Part shown: positions 1 to 7,921 of the stretch, in pieces
Numbering within the stretch: the stretch's first letter is position 1
Layout: each line of letters opens with the position of its first letter
Source: a virus
IMG/VR virus record: IMGVR_UViG_3300045902_000281
Location: 1-32,107 of that record
DNA length: 32,107 nt
Strand: one strand, 5' to 3'
Program-made: the position numbers and the translations under genes
Notes under the pieces: model-generated
What the model was told of the DNA's origin: nothing
The model's database searches: none
The model's input: the letters and a program-made list of their open reading frames with translations, nothing else

Positions 1-293
1 AGCAAATACCGCCCTGGGGTCGTCGCGCAGACCCGCACGCGCGAGACGTACCCGGGCAGCCCCGAGAACGAGCCCAGCTTGGGGTACCCAGGCTGACCAG
101 CCACCGGGACGATGCCGTTCGCGGTGTTCCCCGCGGCGAGCGTCGCAGTGGTCTGCGTACGGCCGTCGAGCATGAACGCCTGGTCGAAGTACGAATACCA
201 AGAGCCGGGGTTATTCGAGAGAGCCATCGACTTGAGATAGTCGACGCGCGTGATGGCTGCGGCCCTGAGGTCGGCAATCGTCGTGATCGGCAT
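1..293 (-). CDS. Tandem-paralogue virion protein, copy 1 (3' end beyond window)
   Basis: This gene starts at an ATG at 291-293 and is still open at the left edge, so only 97 residues are visible. It begins MPITTIADLRAA. The segment IVPVAGQPGYPKLGSF is nearly identical to VVPVAGDPGYPRLFSF of the next gene to the right, so the two are clear paralogues. It lies 4 nt beyond the stop of that gene, at the distal end of the late operon after the baseplate and fibre-like genes. That position suggests an exposed tail or capsid surface protein, but no enzymatic or binding motif is visible. The function is inferred from position only. Confidence 0.75.
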   Translation of the reverse strand, partial: MPITTIADLRAAAITRVDYLKSMALSNNPGSWYSYFDQAFMLDGRTQTTATLAAGNTANGIVPVAGQPGYPKLGSFSGLPGYVSRVRVCATTPGRYL

Positions 294-297
294 CGCC

Positions 298-1104
298 TCA
301 CCCCGTCACGATGTCGAGGTCGACGTCCCCGTAGCCGCTCGAGCTGCTGTCGGGCACGAACATGAAGTAGAGTGCCGACGTCTCGTAGATGCGCGTGAGC
401 GGGAGCTGGAGCGCATCGAGTACTCGGGTCGTGTAGGAGCCGCTTCCCCCGAAGAACCCGTCGAAGCGCATCGTGAACAAGCGCCGGAGCAGCATCAGGT
501 TGAAGGTGCCCGCGGTCATGGAGCTTGCCACGACCGAGTTGACTGCACGGACCTCCGTGTCCCCCGCCGCAAGGCCGATGCGCACGCACCGACGCGGGCC
601 GCCGTTCGCCTGCTGCATATTCTGCAGACCCGTCGTCACACTGGCGAGAGCTTGGTTCGTGTACCCGACGTTCAGAACAAGCGTCCCGGTGATCGTCGTG
701 ACGGTCTCGGCCCAGAGCTCGACCTGCCGCCAGTCCGGCACGCGCGCCGCGATGGACGGCATCGCGACAGCCTGATTGGCGTTGAAGGTGTACGCGCCGC
801 CTACCCAGAGGCGGTCGAAGACCATGAGCCGCCCGGTGACCGACCAGAACGCCTCGGCGCGCGCGATGTAGCCCTCTTGCCCTCCGAACGAGAACAGGCG
901 CGGGTACCCAGGGTCTCCGGCGACGGGCACGACGCCGTTCACGTTGCCCGGCGACAGCGACGAGGCTGGTCCAGGCGCCCCCGCAACGTCGAGCAGCGAG
1001 TGTGCCCAATACGGTGACGTCGCGAATGCGGCTTGCTTGAGCATCCGCACGCGGCGAGCGCTCGTCATCGCGGCGAGAAGTTGGTTCGTCGAGGCGATCG
1101 GCAT
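298..1104 (-). CDS. Tandem-paralogue virion protein, copy 2 (268 aa)
   Basis: The gene encodes 268 residues from an ATG reading MPIASTNQLLAAM, the same opening pattern as both neighbours. The middle holds the shared signature PVAGxPGYPxLxSFxGxxGY near residues 60-80, followed by RLMVFDRLWVGGAY. The second half is beta-rich (TGTLVLNVGYTNQ) and ends in a C-terminal block, ALYFMFVPDSSSSGYGDVDLDI, with a counterpart in copy 3. Proteins of this general type occur as uncharacterised structural proteins at the distal end of Mu-like tail operons. No signal peptide or membrane segment is evident. A role as a fibre, cap or surface protein is inference. Confidence 0.8.
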   Translation of the reverse strand: MPIASTNQLLAAMTSARRVRMLKQAAFATSPYWAHSLLDVAGAPGPASSLSPGNVNGVVPVAGDPGYPRLFSFGGQEGYIARAEAFWSVTGRLMVFDRLWVGGAYTFNANQAVAMPSIAARVPDWRQVELWAETVTTITGTLVLNVGYTNQALASVTTGLQNMQQANGGPRRCVRIGLAAGDTEVRAVNSVVASSMTAGTFNLMLLRRLFTMRFDGFFGGSGSYTTRVLDALQLPLTRIYETSALYFMFVPDSSSSGYGDVDLDIVTG

Positions 1105-1107
1105 CGC

Positions 1108-1962
1108 TCAGTAGCTCCCGATCGTGAGGATGATCTCCGAGCCGTAGCCCGCGCCGTAGTTGCCGGCGTCAGGACCAGGGGCGAAGAGAAGCGCGCTCTG
1201 TTGGTGGACTTCGGGCAGGCCGGTCATGAACAGGTCTGCGCGCGAAAGGAACTGGCCTTGCCGCAGGAGCAAAATCCGACGCAGGACGTACACGTTGAAC
1301 TCCAGACCGTTCGTACAGTTGGTGCTGGAGTTGACCGAGGTGATCTGCGACACGCCACGGTCGCCGGCAGCGAGAGGGATGTTCCACAGCCCGCCCGCCG
1401 TCATGGCTGTCGTGTACGGCCACGGCTGCGCGCCGGTGGACTTGGCGACGCCCGACTCGTTCAAGTAGCCCACCGTGATGTCGCACGTGGCAGGGGACCC
1501 GCTGTGCGACGTGAGCCACGGCGCCGCCTGCTCGACCCAGATGCCCGTGTCGAGGTAGTCCCCTCCGGGCAGCCGCGCGGCGAAGGAAGGCTGCACGGGG
1601 TTGAGGTTGTAGAGCGTGTTTTGCGCGAACGTGCCGCAGCGGAAGAGAAGGTCGAAGAGCGCGGCGTGCCCTGCGGCCGCGCTCGCGCTCTCCACGTGCA
1701 GGATGTAGCCCTTCGCTCCCACGGGAAACGCGTCGAGCCGCGGGAAGCCCTGCGTGAGGTGCGTCGGCACCTCGCCGGTGACGCGCAGGGATGACCCATG
1801 CGCGACAACACCGAGCCCGGGATGACCCCACGAGAGCCCGGCTCCGGTCTGCGGGTTGATCGACGACGACAGTATCGCGTTCGGTTTGTTGGCCGCCGTG
1901 CGGAAGATGTTGATGACCTGCTTCTGCGCAGCGAAGAAGTCGTCAACCGACGCGATCGGCAT
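1108..1962 (-). CDS. Tandem-paralogue virion protein, copy 3 (284 aa)
   Basis: The start chosen is the ATG at 1960-1962 (MPIASVDDFFAAQ), not the longer open frame reaching 2109. The MPIAS opening matches the paralogue to the left, and this ATG forms a TGATG junction with the stop of the upstream gene. The C-terminal part (QSALLFAPGPDAGNYGAGYG) parallels the C-terminal block of copy 2, and RLDAFPVGAKGYILHVE matches the shared GY segment. It is the most diverged of the three copies and lacks the PVAGxPGYP signature in clean form. It is probably a structural surface protein. No catalytic motif is seen. Confidence 0.78.
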   Translation of the reverse strand: MPIASVDDFFAAQKQVINIFRTAANKPNAILSSSINPQTGAGLSWGHPGLGVVAHGSSLRVTGEVPTHLTQGFPRLDAFPVGAKGYILHVESASAAAGHAALFDLLFRCGTFAQNTLYNLNPVQPSFAARLPGGDYLDTGIWVEQAAPWLTSHSGSPATCDITVGYLNESGVAKSTGAQPWPYTTAMTAGGLWNIPLAAGDRGVSQITSVNSSTNCTNGLEFNVYVLRRILLLRQGQFLSRADLFMTGLPEVHQQSALLFAPGPDAGNYGAGYGSEIILTIGSY

Positions 1963-2360
1963 CAGTCCTCCGACGCGACGAGAGTCCCCGCCGGGAAGTA
2001 CACGGGGTCGCCAGCGCCGATCGTCTTCTGCACGGTGAGCGCGCCCCACCGGAGCAAGTTCCCACCCGAAGCCTCGTCGAAGATCCCGAAGTGCGTGACC
2101 GTGCCCCACGGCGCCGAGGGCGTCGGGAAGATGATCTGCGTGCCGTTCGACTTCGAGCCGCCGCTCGCCGCCGGCCAGTTGGTCGCGTTGTTGACGACCG
2201 CGGCGCGCGCGTAGCTGCCGCCGGTGACCTCCGTCCCGCCCCCGGCGTCGCTCGGGGCCGCCGTGAACAGGGCGACGTGCACGTTCGCCGGGCGCACGTA
2301 GTCCGGGCCCCCGAGCATGTGGTCGAGGATTGCGTTCTCGAGGAAGTCCGACTTCGACAT
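1962..2360 (-). CDS. Phage tail fibre-like protein, gp80-like (132 aa)
   Basis: The gene starts at the ATG at 2358-2360 (MSKSDFLENAILDHML), which overlaps the upstream stop by one base as TGATG. The longer frame to 2906 is antisense-type noise. The sequence ENAILDHMLGG, then VHVALFTAAPSDAGGGTEV, GSYARAAV and a distal FGIFDEASGGNLLRWG region fits the short family annotated as phage tail fibre protein (mycobacteriophage gp80-like). Members are about 120-150 aa, so the length is normal. It sits between two unknown structural genes and the tandem paralogues. The family assignment comes from memory of the motif pattern. Confidence 0.75.
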   Translation of the reverse strand: MSKSDFLENAILDHMLGGPDYVRPANVHVALFTAAPSDAGGGTEVTGGSYARAAVVNNATNWPAASGGSKSNGTQIIFPTPSAPWGTVTHFGIFDEASGGNLLRWGALTVQKTIGAGDPVYFPAGTLVASED

Positions 2361-3160
2361 CACGCCTCCGTGGTGCGCCAGTGCACGCGGTAGAAGACCG
2401 ACCAGAGCCAGGTTTCGCCGGCGCGCCCCTGCCCGCGCGTGCGGATGTTGTTCGTCTCTGCGACGAGCGCAGCGCTCATGCCCGTGGTGGTCCCCACGGT
2501 GTCCGGAGTGCCCGGGGTGACCGTGCCCAGCGTCATGATCCCGCCGACCTTCGTGAAGCCGCAGCGCAGCCAGTTGGACCAGTGCGCGTCGCCGCCGCCC
2601 TTCGTGGCCACGAACTCCGCCTCGACGCGGCCCGTCGCGCCGTTCGGGATCCCGATGACGGTCGTGAGGCTCGTCATGACGTCCGTCGTCGTGGTGCCGG
2701 CTGCGTACAGCTGCTCGTTGATGAAGGACTTTGCAACGCCGCGGTCGAGCGAGATGCGCGCGGCAAGGGCCTGCGCGATGACGAGCCCGGAGGTCAGCAC
2801 CAGGCTGGCATCTACGGTGAACTCCGAGCCGTTGAGGTTCCCGACGGTCGGCCGAAGCCTCGTCCCGTCGAAAGCCATCTGGCGCATCGCGCCGGGGACA
2901 AGCCACATCCCAGGACCGACCGGGCCACGCACATCCGCGTCGCGGTTGGTGTCGTTGAGGACGAGCCAGTCGTCGCCGACCTGTGCCGCGCCGATGATGG
3001 CCGCGAACTCCTCATCGGGGGCGCCCACGAGGCGCACGAGACGCTTTGCCGAAGCAGCCTCAGGGATCTGCACCGGCGCGCTCATCGTTGCGTCGGCAGG
3101 GACACTGACGTCGGCCGTGCCTCCGAACCGGAACAGCCGCTCGAGCCAGGGGGAGCTCAT
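2360..3160 (-). CDS. Putative virion structural protein (266 aa), unknown
   Basis: The 266-residue product opens MSSPWLERLFRFGG. No family is recognised. The sequence is rich in Thr, Gly and Val with short hydrophobic stretches, as in beta-structured phage virion proteins. It includes MWLVPGAMRQMAF and a distal LWSVFYRVHWRT that suggest a compact beta domain. It is coupled through TGATG to the tail fibre-like gene downstream and starts 2 nt after the stop of the 273-aa gene upstream. The position, after tail protein I and before the fibre-like genes, suggests a fibre, fibre-adaptor or distal tail protein. This is inference from position only. Confidence 0.7.
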   Translation of the reverse strand: MSSPWLERLFRFGGTADVSVPADATMSAPVQIPEAASAKRLVRLVGAPDEEFAAIIGAAQVGDDWLVLNDTNRDADVRGPVGPGMWLVPGAMRQMAFDGTRLRPTVGNLNGSEFTVDASLVLTSGLVIAQALAARISLDRGVAKSFINEQLYAAGTTTTDVMTSLTTVIGIPNGATGRVEAEFVATKGGGDAHWSNWLRCGFTKVGGIMTLGTVTPGTPDTVGTTTGMSAALVAETNNIRTRGQGRAGETWLWSVFYRVHWRTTEA

Positions 3161-3161
3161 C

Positions 3162-3983
3162 TCAGGGCCTCATGTGGACGTACGAGCGCACGAGGCGCCG
3201 GATCTGAATCGCGTTGGCCCCGTCGCCGGCGGCGCGGAGCTGGATCTTCACGGTCGTCCCGACCGGCGGCGTCGCGGGCGCCTGCAGCGTCACCGACGCC
3301 CATGCGGTCGCAGCGACATCGCGCTCGCTGTTTGCGACGGCGAACGGCGCACCGTTCATCTGGACCCACATCTGCAGCTTGCCGGTGGTCGCCGTGGCCA
3401 TCTTGGCCTCGAAGGTCCACGTCGACATGATGTGGTCACCGCCGGCCACGCTCGCGACGAGGATCTCGAGTTCGTTCGCCACGCTTGCGACGTTCGAGAT
3501 GTTGTTGGCCGTGTTCGCGAACAGAACGCCTGCGTCGACGATCTCGATCTGCTCCAGAGCGACGATGCGGTTCGGAACAGCCTGCTCGACCTTGTTTCCG
3601 GCGCCGATCGTCGCGAGGTAGCCGCCGCGGAGCTGCGCGAGCGAGTGGACCCACTGCCCTGGCCCAGCGTTCGGCTTCAGGATCCACGGCACGATGTCCG
3701 CAAGAGGCGTCGTCGATGCGTCGAAGTAGTAGAAGCCGACGCCCGGAACGAGCCGCTGGTCGCCCGTCGACATCCCAGCCACGGCCTTCAGCGCCGTGAT
3801 GTCGGCGACGTTCCGGAAGCGCATCACGCCGCTGACGTCGACGATCGCCTTCAGGTAGGCGCTGCGGTTGACCAGCTTCTGCAGAAAGGTGCCGGACAGC
3901 GAAGCGCTGGTCGCACCCTCGCCATCGTTCGGGACCTGAACGTTCGCGTCGAACGTCACGCTCTCGGGCACGGTGGTAGGCAT
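3162..3983 (-). CDS. Putative tail fibre/receptor-binding protein (273 aa)
   Basis: The gene starts at the ATG at 3981-3983 and encodes 273 residues. The N-terminal third (MPTTVPESVTFDANVQVPND, then GTFLQKLVNRSAYLKA) resembles N-terminal attachment regions of phage fibre proteins that carry repeated short phage segments. The centre holds a segment on display geometry (GVGFYYFDAST, VPWILKPN), and the C-terminal half is beta-rich (KLQMWVQMNGAPFAV, VKIQLRAAGDG), compatible with a jelly-roll or carbohydrate-binding fold. It directly follows tail protein I, where Mu-like phages place fibre genes. Receptor binding is inferred from position and composition, not from a recognised domain. Confidence 0.65.
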   Translation of the reverse strand: MPTTVPESVTFDANVQVPNDGEGATSASLSGTFLQKLVNRSAYLKAIVDVSGVMRFRNVADITALKAVAGMSTGDQRLVPGVGFYYFDASTTPLADIVPWILKPNAGPGQWVHSLAQLRGGYLATIGAGNKVEQAVPNRIVALEQIEIVDAGVLFANTANNISNVASVANELEILVASVAGGDHIMSTWTFEAKMATATTGKLQMWVQMNGAPFAVANSERDVAATAWASVTLQAPATPPVGTTVKIQLRAAGDGANAIQIRRLVRSYVHMRP

Positions 3984-3995
3984 GAGGACCTCAGG

Positions 3996-4673
3996 TTAGG
4001 GCACGAGGTAAGCGACCTTCGACCCGGGCGTCGGGTCGCCGTCGTCGAGACCGCCAGCGACCTTCACGTCGCCCGACAGCACGAGCGCGATCCATTCGCA
4101 GTGCGCGGTGGCAGGCTTCAGGAGACGCACGAGCCGCCGCAGCAACTCGAGCAGTCGAGGGTCGCCGTTCACGCCCCAGAGCTTCCCGCCGCCCCAGACC
4201 GTCCCGTCGCCGAAGGAGAACGAGAAGTCGGCGCCGAACGGGTGCGGCGCGCGCACCACGATCTGGAACCACCGCGCGCGGTTCAGGTCGCCGGAGTGAC
4301 GACCCCAGCCGGGCGTGATGTTCGACTCGAAGACGGAGACGTTCGTGAGGCCGAGGAGCGCGAACGCCGCCTTGATGCCGGTCTCGGTGCCGGCCCACTG
4401 CCAGAGATACCAGGCACGCCGCAGGCGCGCTCGGTACTCGTCCAGCGACTCGCCAGGGGCGCGCGGGAAGCGCCTCGCCTCTCCGTGCAGCGCGAGAGCG
4501 TCCTCGGGAGCCCGCGAGATGAACCGGCAGGCGAGCGACTGGCGTGCCCCCTCGAGCAAGCCGTCGATCAGGACACCGCGCGCCGCGTTCTCCGCGATGC
4601 CGTTCGGCCCCGCGTGCCAGCTCGGGATGATGCCTGGCGCCACGAGCGCCTGGTGGTACGGCAGGAACGCCAT
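3996..4673 (-). CDS. Tail protein I-like baseplate protein (225 aa)
   Basis: The start is the ATG at 4671-4673 (MAFLPYHQALVAPGI), which overlaps the upstream stop as TGATG. The product is 225 aa and resembles the P2 gpI / Mu gp48 group that attaches fibres to the baseplate. It has an N-terminal leader with helix-rich segments (ENAARGVLIDGLLEGARQ), then GESLDEYRARLRRAWYLWQWAGTETGIKAAFALLG, which is typical of these proteins, and a C-terminal beta region with GDGTVWGGGKLWG. It follows the baseplate J gene, which is the expected neighbour. The family call rests on context plus the YRARL..AW..W..GT pattern. Confidence 0.75.
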   Translation of the reverse strand: MAFLPYHQALVAPGIIPSWHAGPNGIAENAARGVLIDGLLEGARQSLACRFISRAPEDALALHGEARRFPRAPGESLDEYRARLRRAWYLWQWAGTETGIKAAFALLGLTNVSVFESNITPGWGRHSGDLNRARWFQIVVRAPHPFGADFSFSFGDGTVWGGGKLWGVNGDPRLLELLRRLVRLLKPATAHCEWIALVLSGDVKVAGGLDDGDPTPGSKVAYLVP

Positions 4674-5845
4674 CAGACGCTCACCCAACTTGCGTCGTCG
4701 AGCAGGTAGACGAGAACGTTCACCGCGTCGGCGGGCGGCAGGCCGGCCCCCATCACCGCACCCGTCGCGAGCGGTGCTCCCAGGCCGTTCGTCAGGGTGA
4801 CGTCGACGACGCCGGGGACGGCCATGAGCAGCTCGACCACCTGCGACACGAGCACTGCCTCGCCGAGCCCGAGGGCCTCGAAAAACGCCTGGAGGTCCGC
4901 GAGCGCCTTGGCTCGCGCCGCAGTGCGGAACGCTGCCTTCACCTTGACCTGGCCGCGCACGTCGATCGGGTTCGCGGTTGCGTTGATGACCGACACGAAC
5001 GACCCGAGCGGCCGACGCAGCTGCACGTTGGCGACGGCCGCCGCGAGCGCGCTCGGCGACGCTGGCCCCGACGAGCTCGCGACGATCACGGTCACGGCCG
5101 GGAAGCCTGCGGTCACGTCGGCGAACGGGTCCTCCTGGACACGCGCTCGAGTGATCTCGTCCGAGGAGTCGAGCGCCCACTTGATGTAGGCCTCGCTGGG
5201 TCCCGTGGTCGTCAGCGTCGACCACTTGGACCGGCAGCGCAGCCTGAGGGACTCGTCGTCCTCCTCGTTGACGCCAGTCTGCGTGACCCATCCGAGCGCC
5301 GTCGCGACGCTGAGCGCCAGACCGGGGACCGGCGTCGCGAGCGCGATGGTGTTGCCGCTGACGTTGTAGGCCGCGCCCGGGGACTCGGCGCCGATGGTCA
5401 CCGCCACGCTACCCGACGGCGGCACGACGACGGCGCCGACGTTCCGGTACACGAGGTCCTCGTCGGCGGACGACGAGAAGATCAGCGCACCATCGGCGAA
5501 GCTGTGCCCGCCGCCGCTGGTGTCGGTCAGCGTGACGGTCCCGCGCGTCTGCACGGCAGGCTTGCGAGCCTCGTCGAAGTCGTCGAGCGCCTTGAGCGTC
5601 AGGGCATCCCCCGTCGCCCCGTCCTCCGCGCTGGTCCCGAGGACGCCCATCCGGGCGTACTGCGCTTGCACCTCCGACGCGTCAGCGATGGCATCGGCGA
5701 TGAACTCGAGCGTCGCCCGCGGCTCGTCGAAGGCGCCCCACGAGTCGACCGGGGAGCCGGCCGCCTGGAAGATGGGGATCGCGAGGGTGAAGACCTGCTC
5801 CCGCGTCATCGGGCGAATCAGGTCGGCGTAGGTAAGGGTCGCCAT
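4673..5845 (-). CDS. Baseplate J-like protein (Mu gp47 / P2 gpJ type, 390 aa)
   Basis: This is a wedge component of the contractile-tail baseplate. The start is the ATG at 5843-5845 (MATLTYADLIRPMTREQVF), coupled as TGATG to the gp25-like gene, and the product is 390 aa, normal for the family. Features seen are a helical N-terminus, an SSADEDLVYRNVGAV beta segment, a PGAAYNVSGNTI segment typical of baseplate J proteins near residue 160, and GVNEEDDESLRLRC followed by SEAYIKWALDSSDEITRARV near 200-240. The C-terminus has a QVKVKAAFRTAARAKALADL helix. It lies between the gp25-like protein and tail protein I, the canonical order. Confidence 0.92.
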   Translation of the reverse strand: MATLTYADLIRPMTREQVFTLAIPIFQAAGSPVDSWGAFDEPRATLEFIADAIADASEVQAQYARMGVLGTSAEDGATGDALTLKALDDFDEARKPAVQTRGTVTLTDTSGGGHSFADGALIFSSSADEDLVYRNVGAVVVPPSGSVAVTIGAESPGAAYNVSGNTIALATPVPGLALSVATALGWVTQTGVNEEDDESLRLRCRSKWSTLTTTGPSEAYIKWALDSSDEITRARVQEDPFADVTAGFPAVTVIVASSSGPASPSALAAAVANVQLRRPLGSFVSVINATANPIDVRGQVKVKAAFRTAARAKALADLQAFFEALGLGEAVLVSQVVELLMAVPGVVDVTLTNGLGAPLATGAVMGAGLPPADAVNVLVYLLDDASWVSV

Positions 5846-6249
5846 CAGGTGATCCGCAGGACTTCGGTGGTGAGCTGGGAGACGGCGAGCACCAGGTCGA
5901 AGGGGCCCTCGCCGGTCTCCCCAGAAATCGCGAGGGTGAGGACGCCGCTGGCCTCGGTGAACGAGGCGCGGATCTGGACGGTCTCGACGCGCTCGTCGCG
6001 TAGGACCTCGGCCCGGACGATCCCGATGAGCGCCTCGAGCGGGCCCGAGCTCGCGAGGCTGAGTGAGTCGTTGACAAGCTCGCGGAGGTCGAAGCCCTCG
6101 CCGGGCGCCCACGACAGCGACCCGCGGGGCGTGGTGAGTCGCCGGGCAACGGCGTGCGCGACCACGGCCGGCCCGGTGATGCGCCGGTGGTACGGGTCGA
6201 CGTCGCCGCCGTCGGAGCTCCAGAGGCTGCGGACCGCGGTGAAGGGCAT
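5845..6249 (-). CDS. gp25-like baseplate wedge protein (Mu gp46 type, 134 aa)
   Basis: The 134-aa product (start MPFTAVRSLWSS) has the size and position of the gp25/GPW family, a small baseplate wedge subunit bound by baseplate J. Segments LRELVNDSLSLA and ALIGIVRAEVLRDERVETVQIRASF match the usual layout: helix, short linker, then an E-x2-R-V-x4-I strand. The conserved core EPR triad of T4 gp25 is not obvious; the equivalent loop reads RDERVETV. It is coupled as TGATG to baseplate J downstream. The family call combines context with the R-V-E-T-V-x-I strand and is moderately strong. Confidence 0.7.
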   Translation of the reverse strand: MPFTAVRSLWSSDGGDVDPYHRRITGPAVVAHAVARRLTTPRGSLSWAPGEGFDLRELVNDSLSLASSGPLEALIGIVRAEVLRDERVETVQIRASFTEASGVLTLAISGETGEGPFDLVLAVSQLTTEVLRIT

Positions 6250-6254
6250 GGGCG

Positions 6255-6794
6255 TCAGCCGGTGAGGAGGACGGTGGACAGTGCCGCGAAGGCTGCGGGG
6301 TCCTCGGTCAGGAGGAGCACGCCGCGGACGCGTGCGGTGGGTACGCCGCCGCCGGGGAGACCGCCGGTGAGAGCTGCGGCGAGTTCGCCGGCGACCGCGG
6401 TGTTCGTGGTGTCGACCGAGAACGCGTGCACCCCGCCGGCGGACACGGCCGCCTTGAGCGTGTTGACCACGTCCTCGAGCGCGATCCGGATGCCGTTCAG
6501 GAGCCCGAGCTCCGCGCCGAGCGAGACCTGCGCGCTTGCGATCGGCCCGGGGATGTTCGTGATGATGTCCGTGATGGTGCCGACGGCCGCGGCGGCGGCC
6601 GCTGCGATCGCGGCGGCGAGTTCCGTGGGGTCGGGCAGCGAGGCCAGGAGCGCGACGTTCGCCGTGAACTGCGCCGTCAGCGCGGCGAGTCGCGCCAGCA
6701 GGTCGGCAAGCGCCGCCGCGAGCGCCGGCAGCGCCAGCGTGACGCCGATGTTGATGGCGCCCACCGTTTTCGAGCCGAGGTGCGTGACCGCCAT
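6255..6794 (-). CDS. Alanine-rich baseplate-region protein (179 aa), unknown
   Basis: The 179-aa product is very alanine- and leucine-rich. A long helical segment near residues 15-75 (ALPALAAALADLLARLAAL, then ELAAAIAAAAAAAVG) looks more like an amphipathic helix or coiled coil than a true transmembrane anchor. A second part around 130-179 (VPTARVRGVLLLTEDPAAF) looks globular. It sits between the spike gene and the gp25-like gene; its stop and start are tightly spaced or overlapping with both. No family is recognised. A chaperone or baseplate accessory role is possible. The composition could also reflect the high GC content. Confidence 0.65.
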   Translation of the reverse strand: MAVTHLGSKTVGAINIGVTLALPALAAALADLLARLAALTAQFTANVALLASLPDPTELAAAIAAAAAAAVGTITDIITNIPGPIASAQVSLGAELGLLNGIRIALEDVVNTLKAAVSAGGVHAFSVDTTNTAVAGELAAALTGGLPGGGVPTARVRGVLLLTEDPAAFAALSTVLLTG

Positions 6795-7279
6795 CAGAAG
6801 CCCCTCACCTTCGACGAGCCCTTGAGGACATAGCCCGTGATGGGCAGGCCCGACGCCACCTTGCCGGTCACGATCGTGGTCGCGTTCCCTGGCGTGAGGA
6901 TCGCCACGATTGGATCACCCTCGCGCACGAGCGGCCGGTCGCCGTCGGCGAGCCGCACCGTGTCTGCGTCGAACGTGACCTCCTCGACCGCCGCGGACTC
7001 CCAGCCGCGCACGATGGGGCGGGTCTGGTCGCCGTCGAGGAACTCCACGACGACGCGAGCTCCGCGACGGAACTTCGCAGAACAGCCCGGGACGCCGTAG
7101 ATGACGCGCACGCGGGTCATCGCCGGGATGCGTGGCGAGTCGGGGACGACGTCCAGCGTCCCGTCGGCGTTCTGCGCTTCGACGCGAGCGCCGTAGGGAG
7201 TCCGCAGGTCGAGGCGCACGCCCACCAGGGCCTCGACCACCGCGGCGATCGATGCCTTCACCCGGTCGAAGTCCACCAT
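6794..7279 (-). CDS. Baseplate spike/assembly protein V-like (Mu gp45 type, 161 aa)
   Basis: The start is the ATG at 7277-7279 (MVDFDRVKASIAAVV); the longer frame to 7492 reads antisense-like Arg/Gly sequence. The 161-aa product has an OB-fold-like core: YGARVEAQNADGTLDVVPD, then RVRVIYGVPG and RRGARVVVEFLDGDQTRPIVRGW. That last strand pattern (G-x-R-V-V-V-x-F-x-x-G-D) is typical of gpV/gp45 spike proteins that tip the tail tube. The C-terminal part carries a short beta region (ATTIVTGKVASGLPIT). It overlaps the hub-like gene upstream by 22 nt and is coupled to the Ala-rich gene downstream. Confidence 0.82.
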   Translation of the reverse strand: MVDFDRVKASIAAVVEALVGVRLDLRTPYGARVEAQNADGTLDVVPDSPRIPAMTRVRVIYGVPGCSAKFRRGARVVVEFLDGDQTRPIVRGWESAAVEEVTFDADTVRLADGDRPLVREGDPIVAILTPGNATTIVTGKVASGLPITGYVLKGSSKVRGF

Positions 7280-7920
7280 GCCTCCACGCGCACCCGGTCG
7301 GGCGCGTACCGGTACGTCACGGCGGACAGCCGCCGGCCCTCGAGGACCTCGCCCGCATCGACCGTGGGATCCTCCGTCGCGAGAACCATCCGATGCGCCG
7401 CGTAGTCCTCGTCGAGCACGACCACGTCGACCAGGGACGTCGGCCAGGTCGGGGCGCCGACCCAGACCGTCCCGTCCGCGAGGACGCGCCACACGGCCCC
7501 AGGGACGGCCGACACGGCCGCGTCGAGCGTCCGCCCCGCCGTCGCCCTGCAGCGGGCCCAGGAGGCGACGGTGCGGGCGAGGACGGTGCCGTCGGAGGCG
7601 GCCGAGAGGCGCTCGCCGACGGCGGTCAGGGTGTCGACCAGGATGCTCCGCAGGGTGATTTGGCGGTACCAGCGAGCGGCGAGCTCCCGGCCGAGGCCTC
7701 CTGCGCCACCGACGACACGGACGTGAAGCCGACCGTCGTCCACCCCGGAGCGCACGACGGTGCCGGCGAGGGTCAGCGCCCCATCCGCGATCGCCAGCGT
7801 GACCGCGCCGGTGGGCGCGACCTCAGCGTCGACCACCAGGTCTGCGTGCCATGCGCCGACCAGCGGCCGATGGACCGTCGCCGCGAGAACTGGCGAGCCG
7901 TCGAGTCGGACGAGGGCCAT
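7258..7920 (-). CDS. Baseplate hub-like protein (Mu gp44 / P2 gpD slot, 220 aa)
   Basis: The 220-aa product (start MALVRLDGSPVLAATV) lies between the tape-measure-proximal gene and the spike gene, the slot held by the hub protein in Mu-like phages. It shows TLRSILVDTLTAVGERLSAAS, a helix typical of the hub insertion domain, then a beta-rich C-terminus with GAVWRVLADGTVWVG and RRLSAVTYRYAPDRVRVE. That layout resembles late-control D proteins, but the length is well short of the usual 330-380 aa, so this would be a compact version. The role is inferred from order and weak pattern similarity. Confidence 0.6.
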   Translation of the reverse strand: MALVRLDGSPVLAATVHRPLVGAWHADLVVDAEVAPTGAVTLAIADGALTLAGTVVRSGVDDGRLHVRVVGGAGGLGRELAARWYRQITLRSILVDTLTAVGERLSAASDGTVLARTVASWARCRATAGRTLDAAVSAVPGAVWRVLADGTVWVGAPTWPTSLVDVVVLDEDYAAHRMVLATEDPTVDAGEVLEGRRLSAVTYRYAPDRVRVEAWWTSTG

Positions 7921-7921
7921 G

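Noticed and set aside
250-1017. Plus-strand ORF of 255 aa opposite the tandem paralogues
   Set aside because: Arg/Glu/Val/Ala-rich composition and no ribosome site; it is an antisense shadow of a well-supported gene in GC-rich DNA.
2439-4709. Plus-strand 756-aa ORF
   Set aside because: Spans four coherent minus-strand structural genes; sequence is composition noise with no domain pattern.
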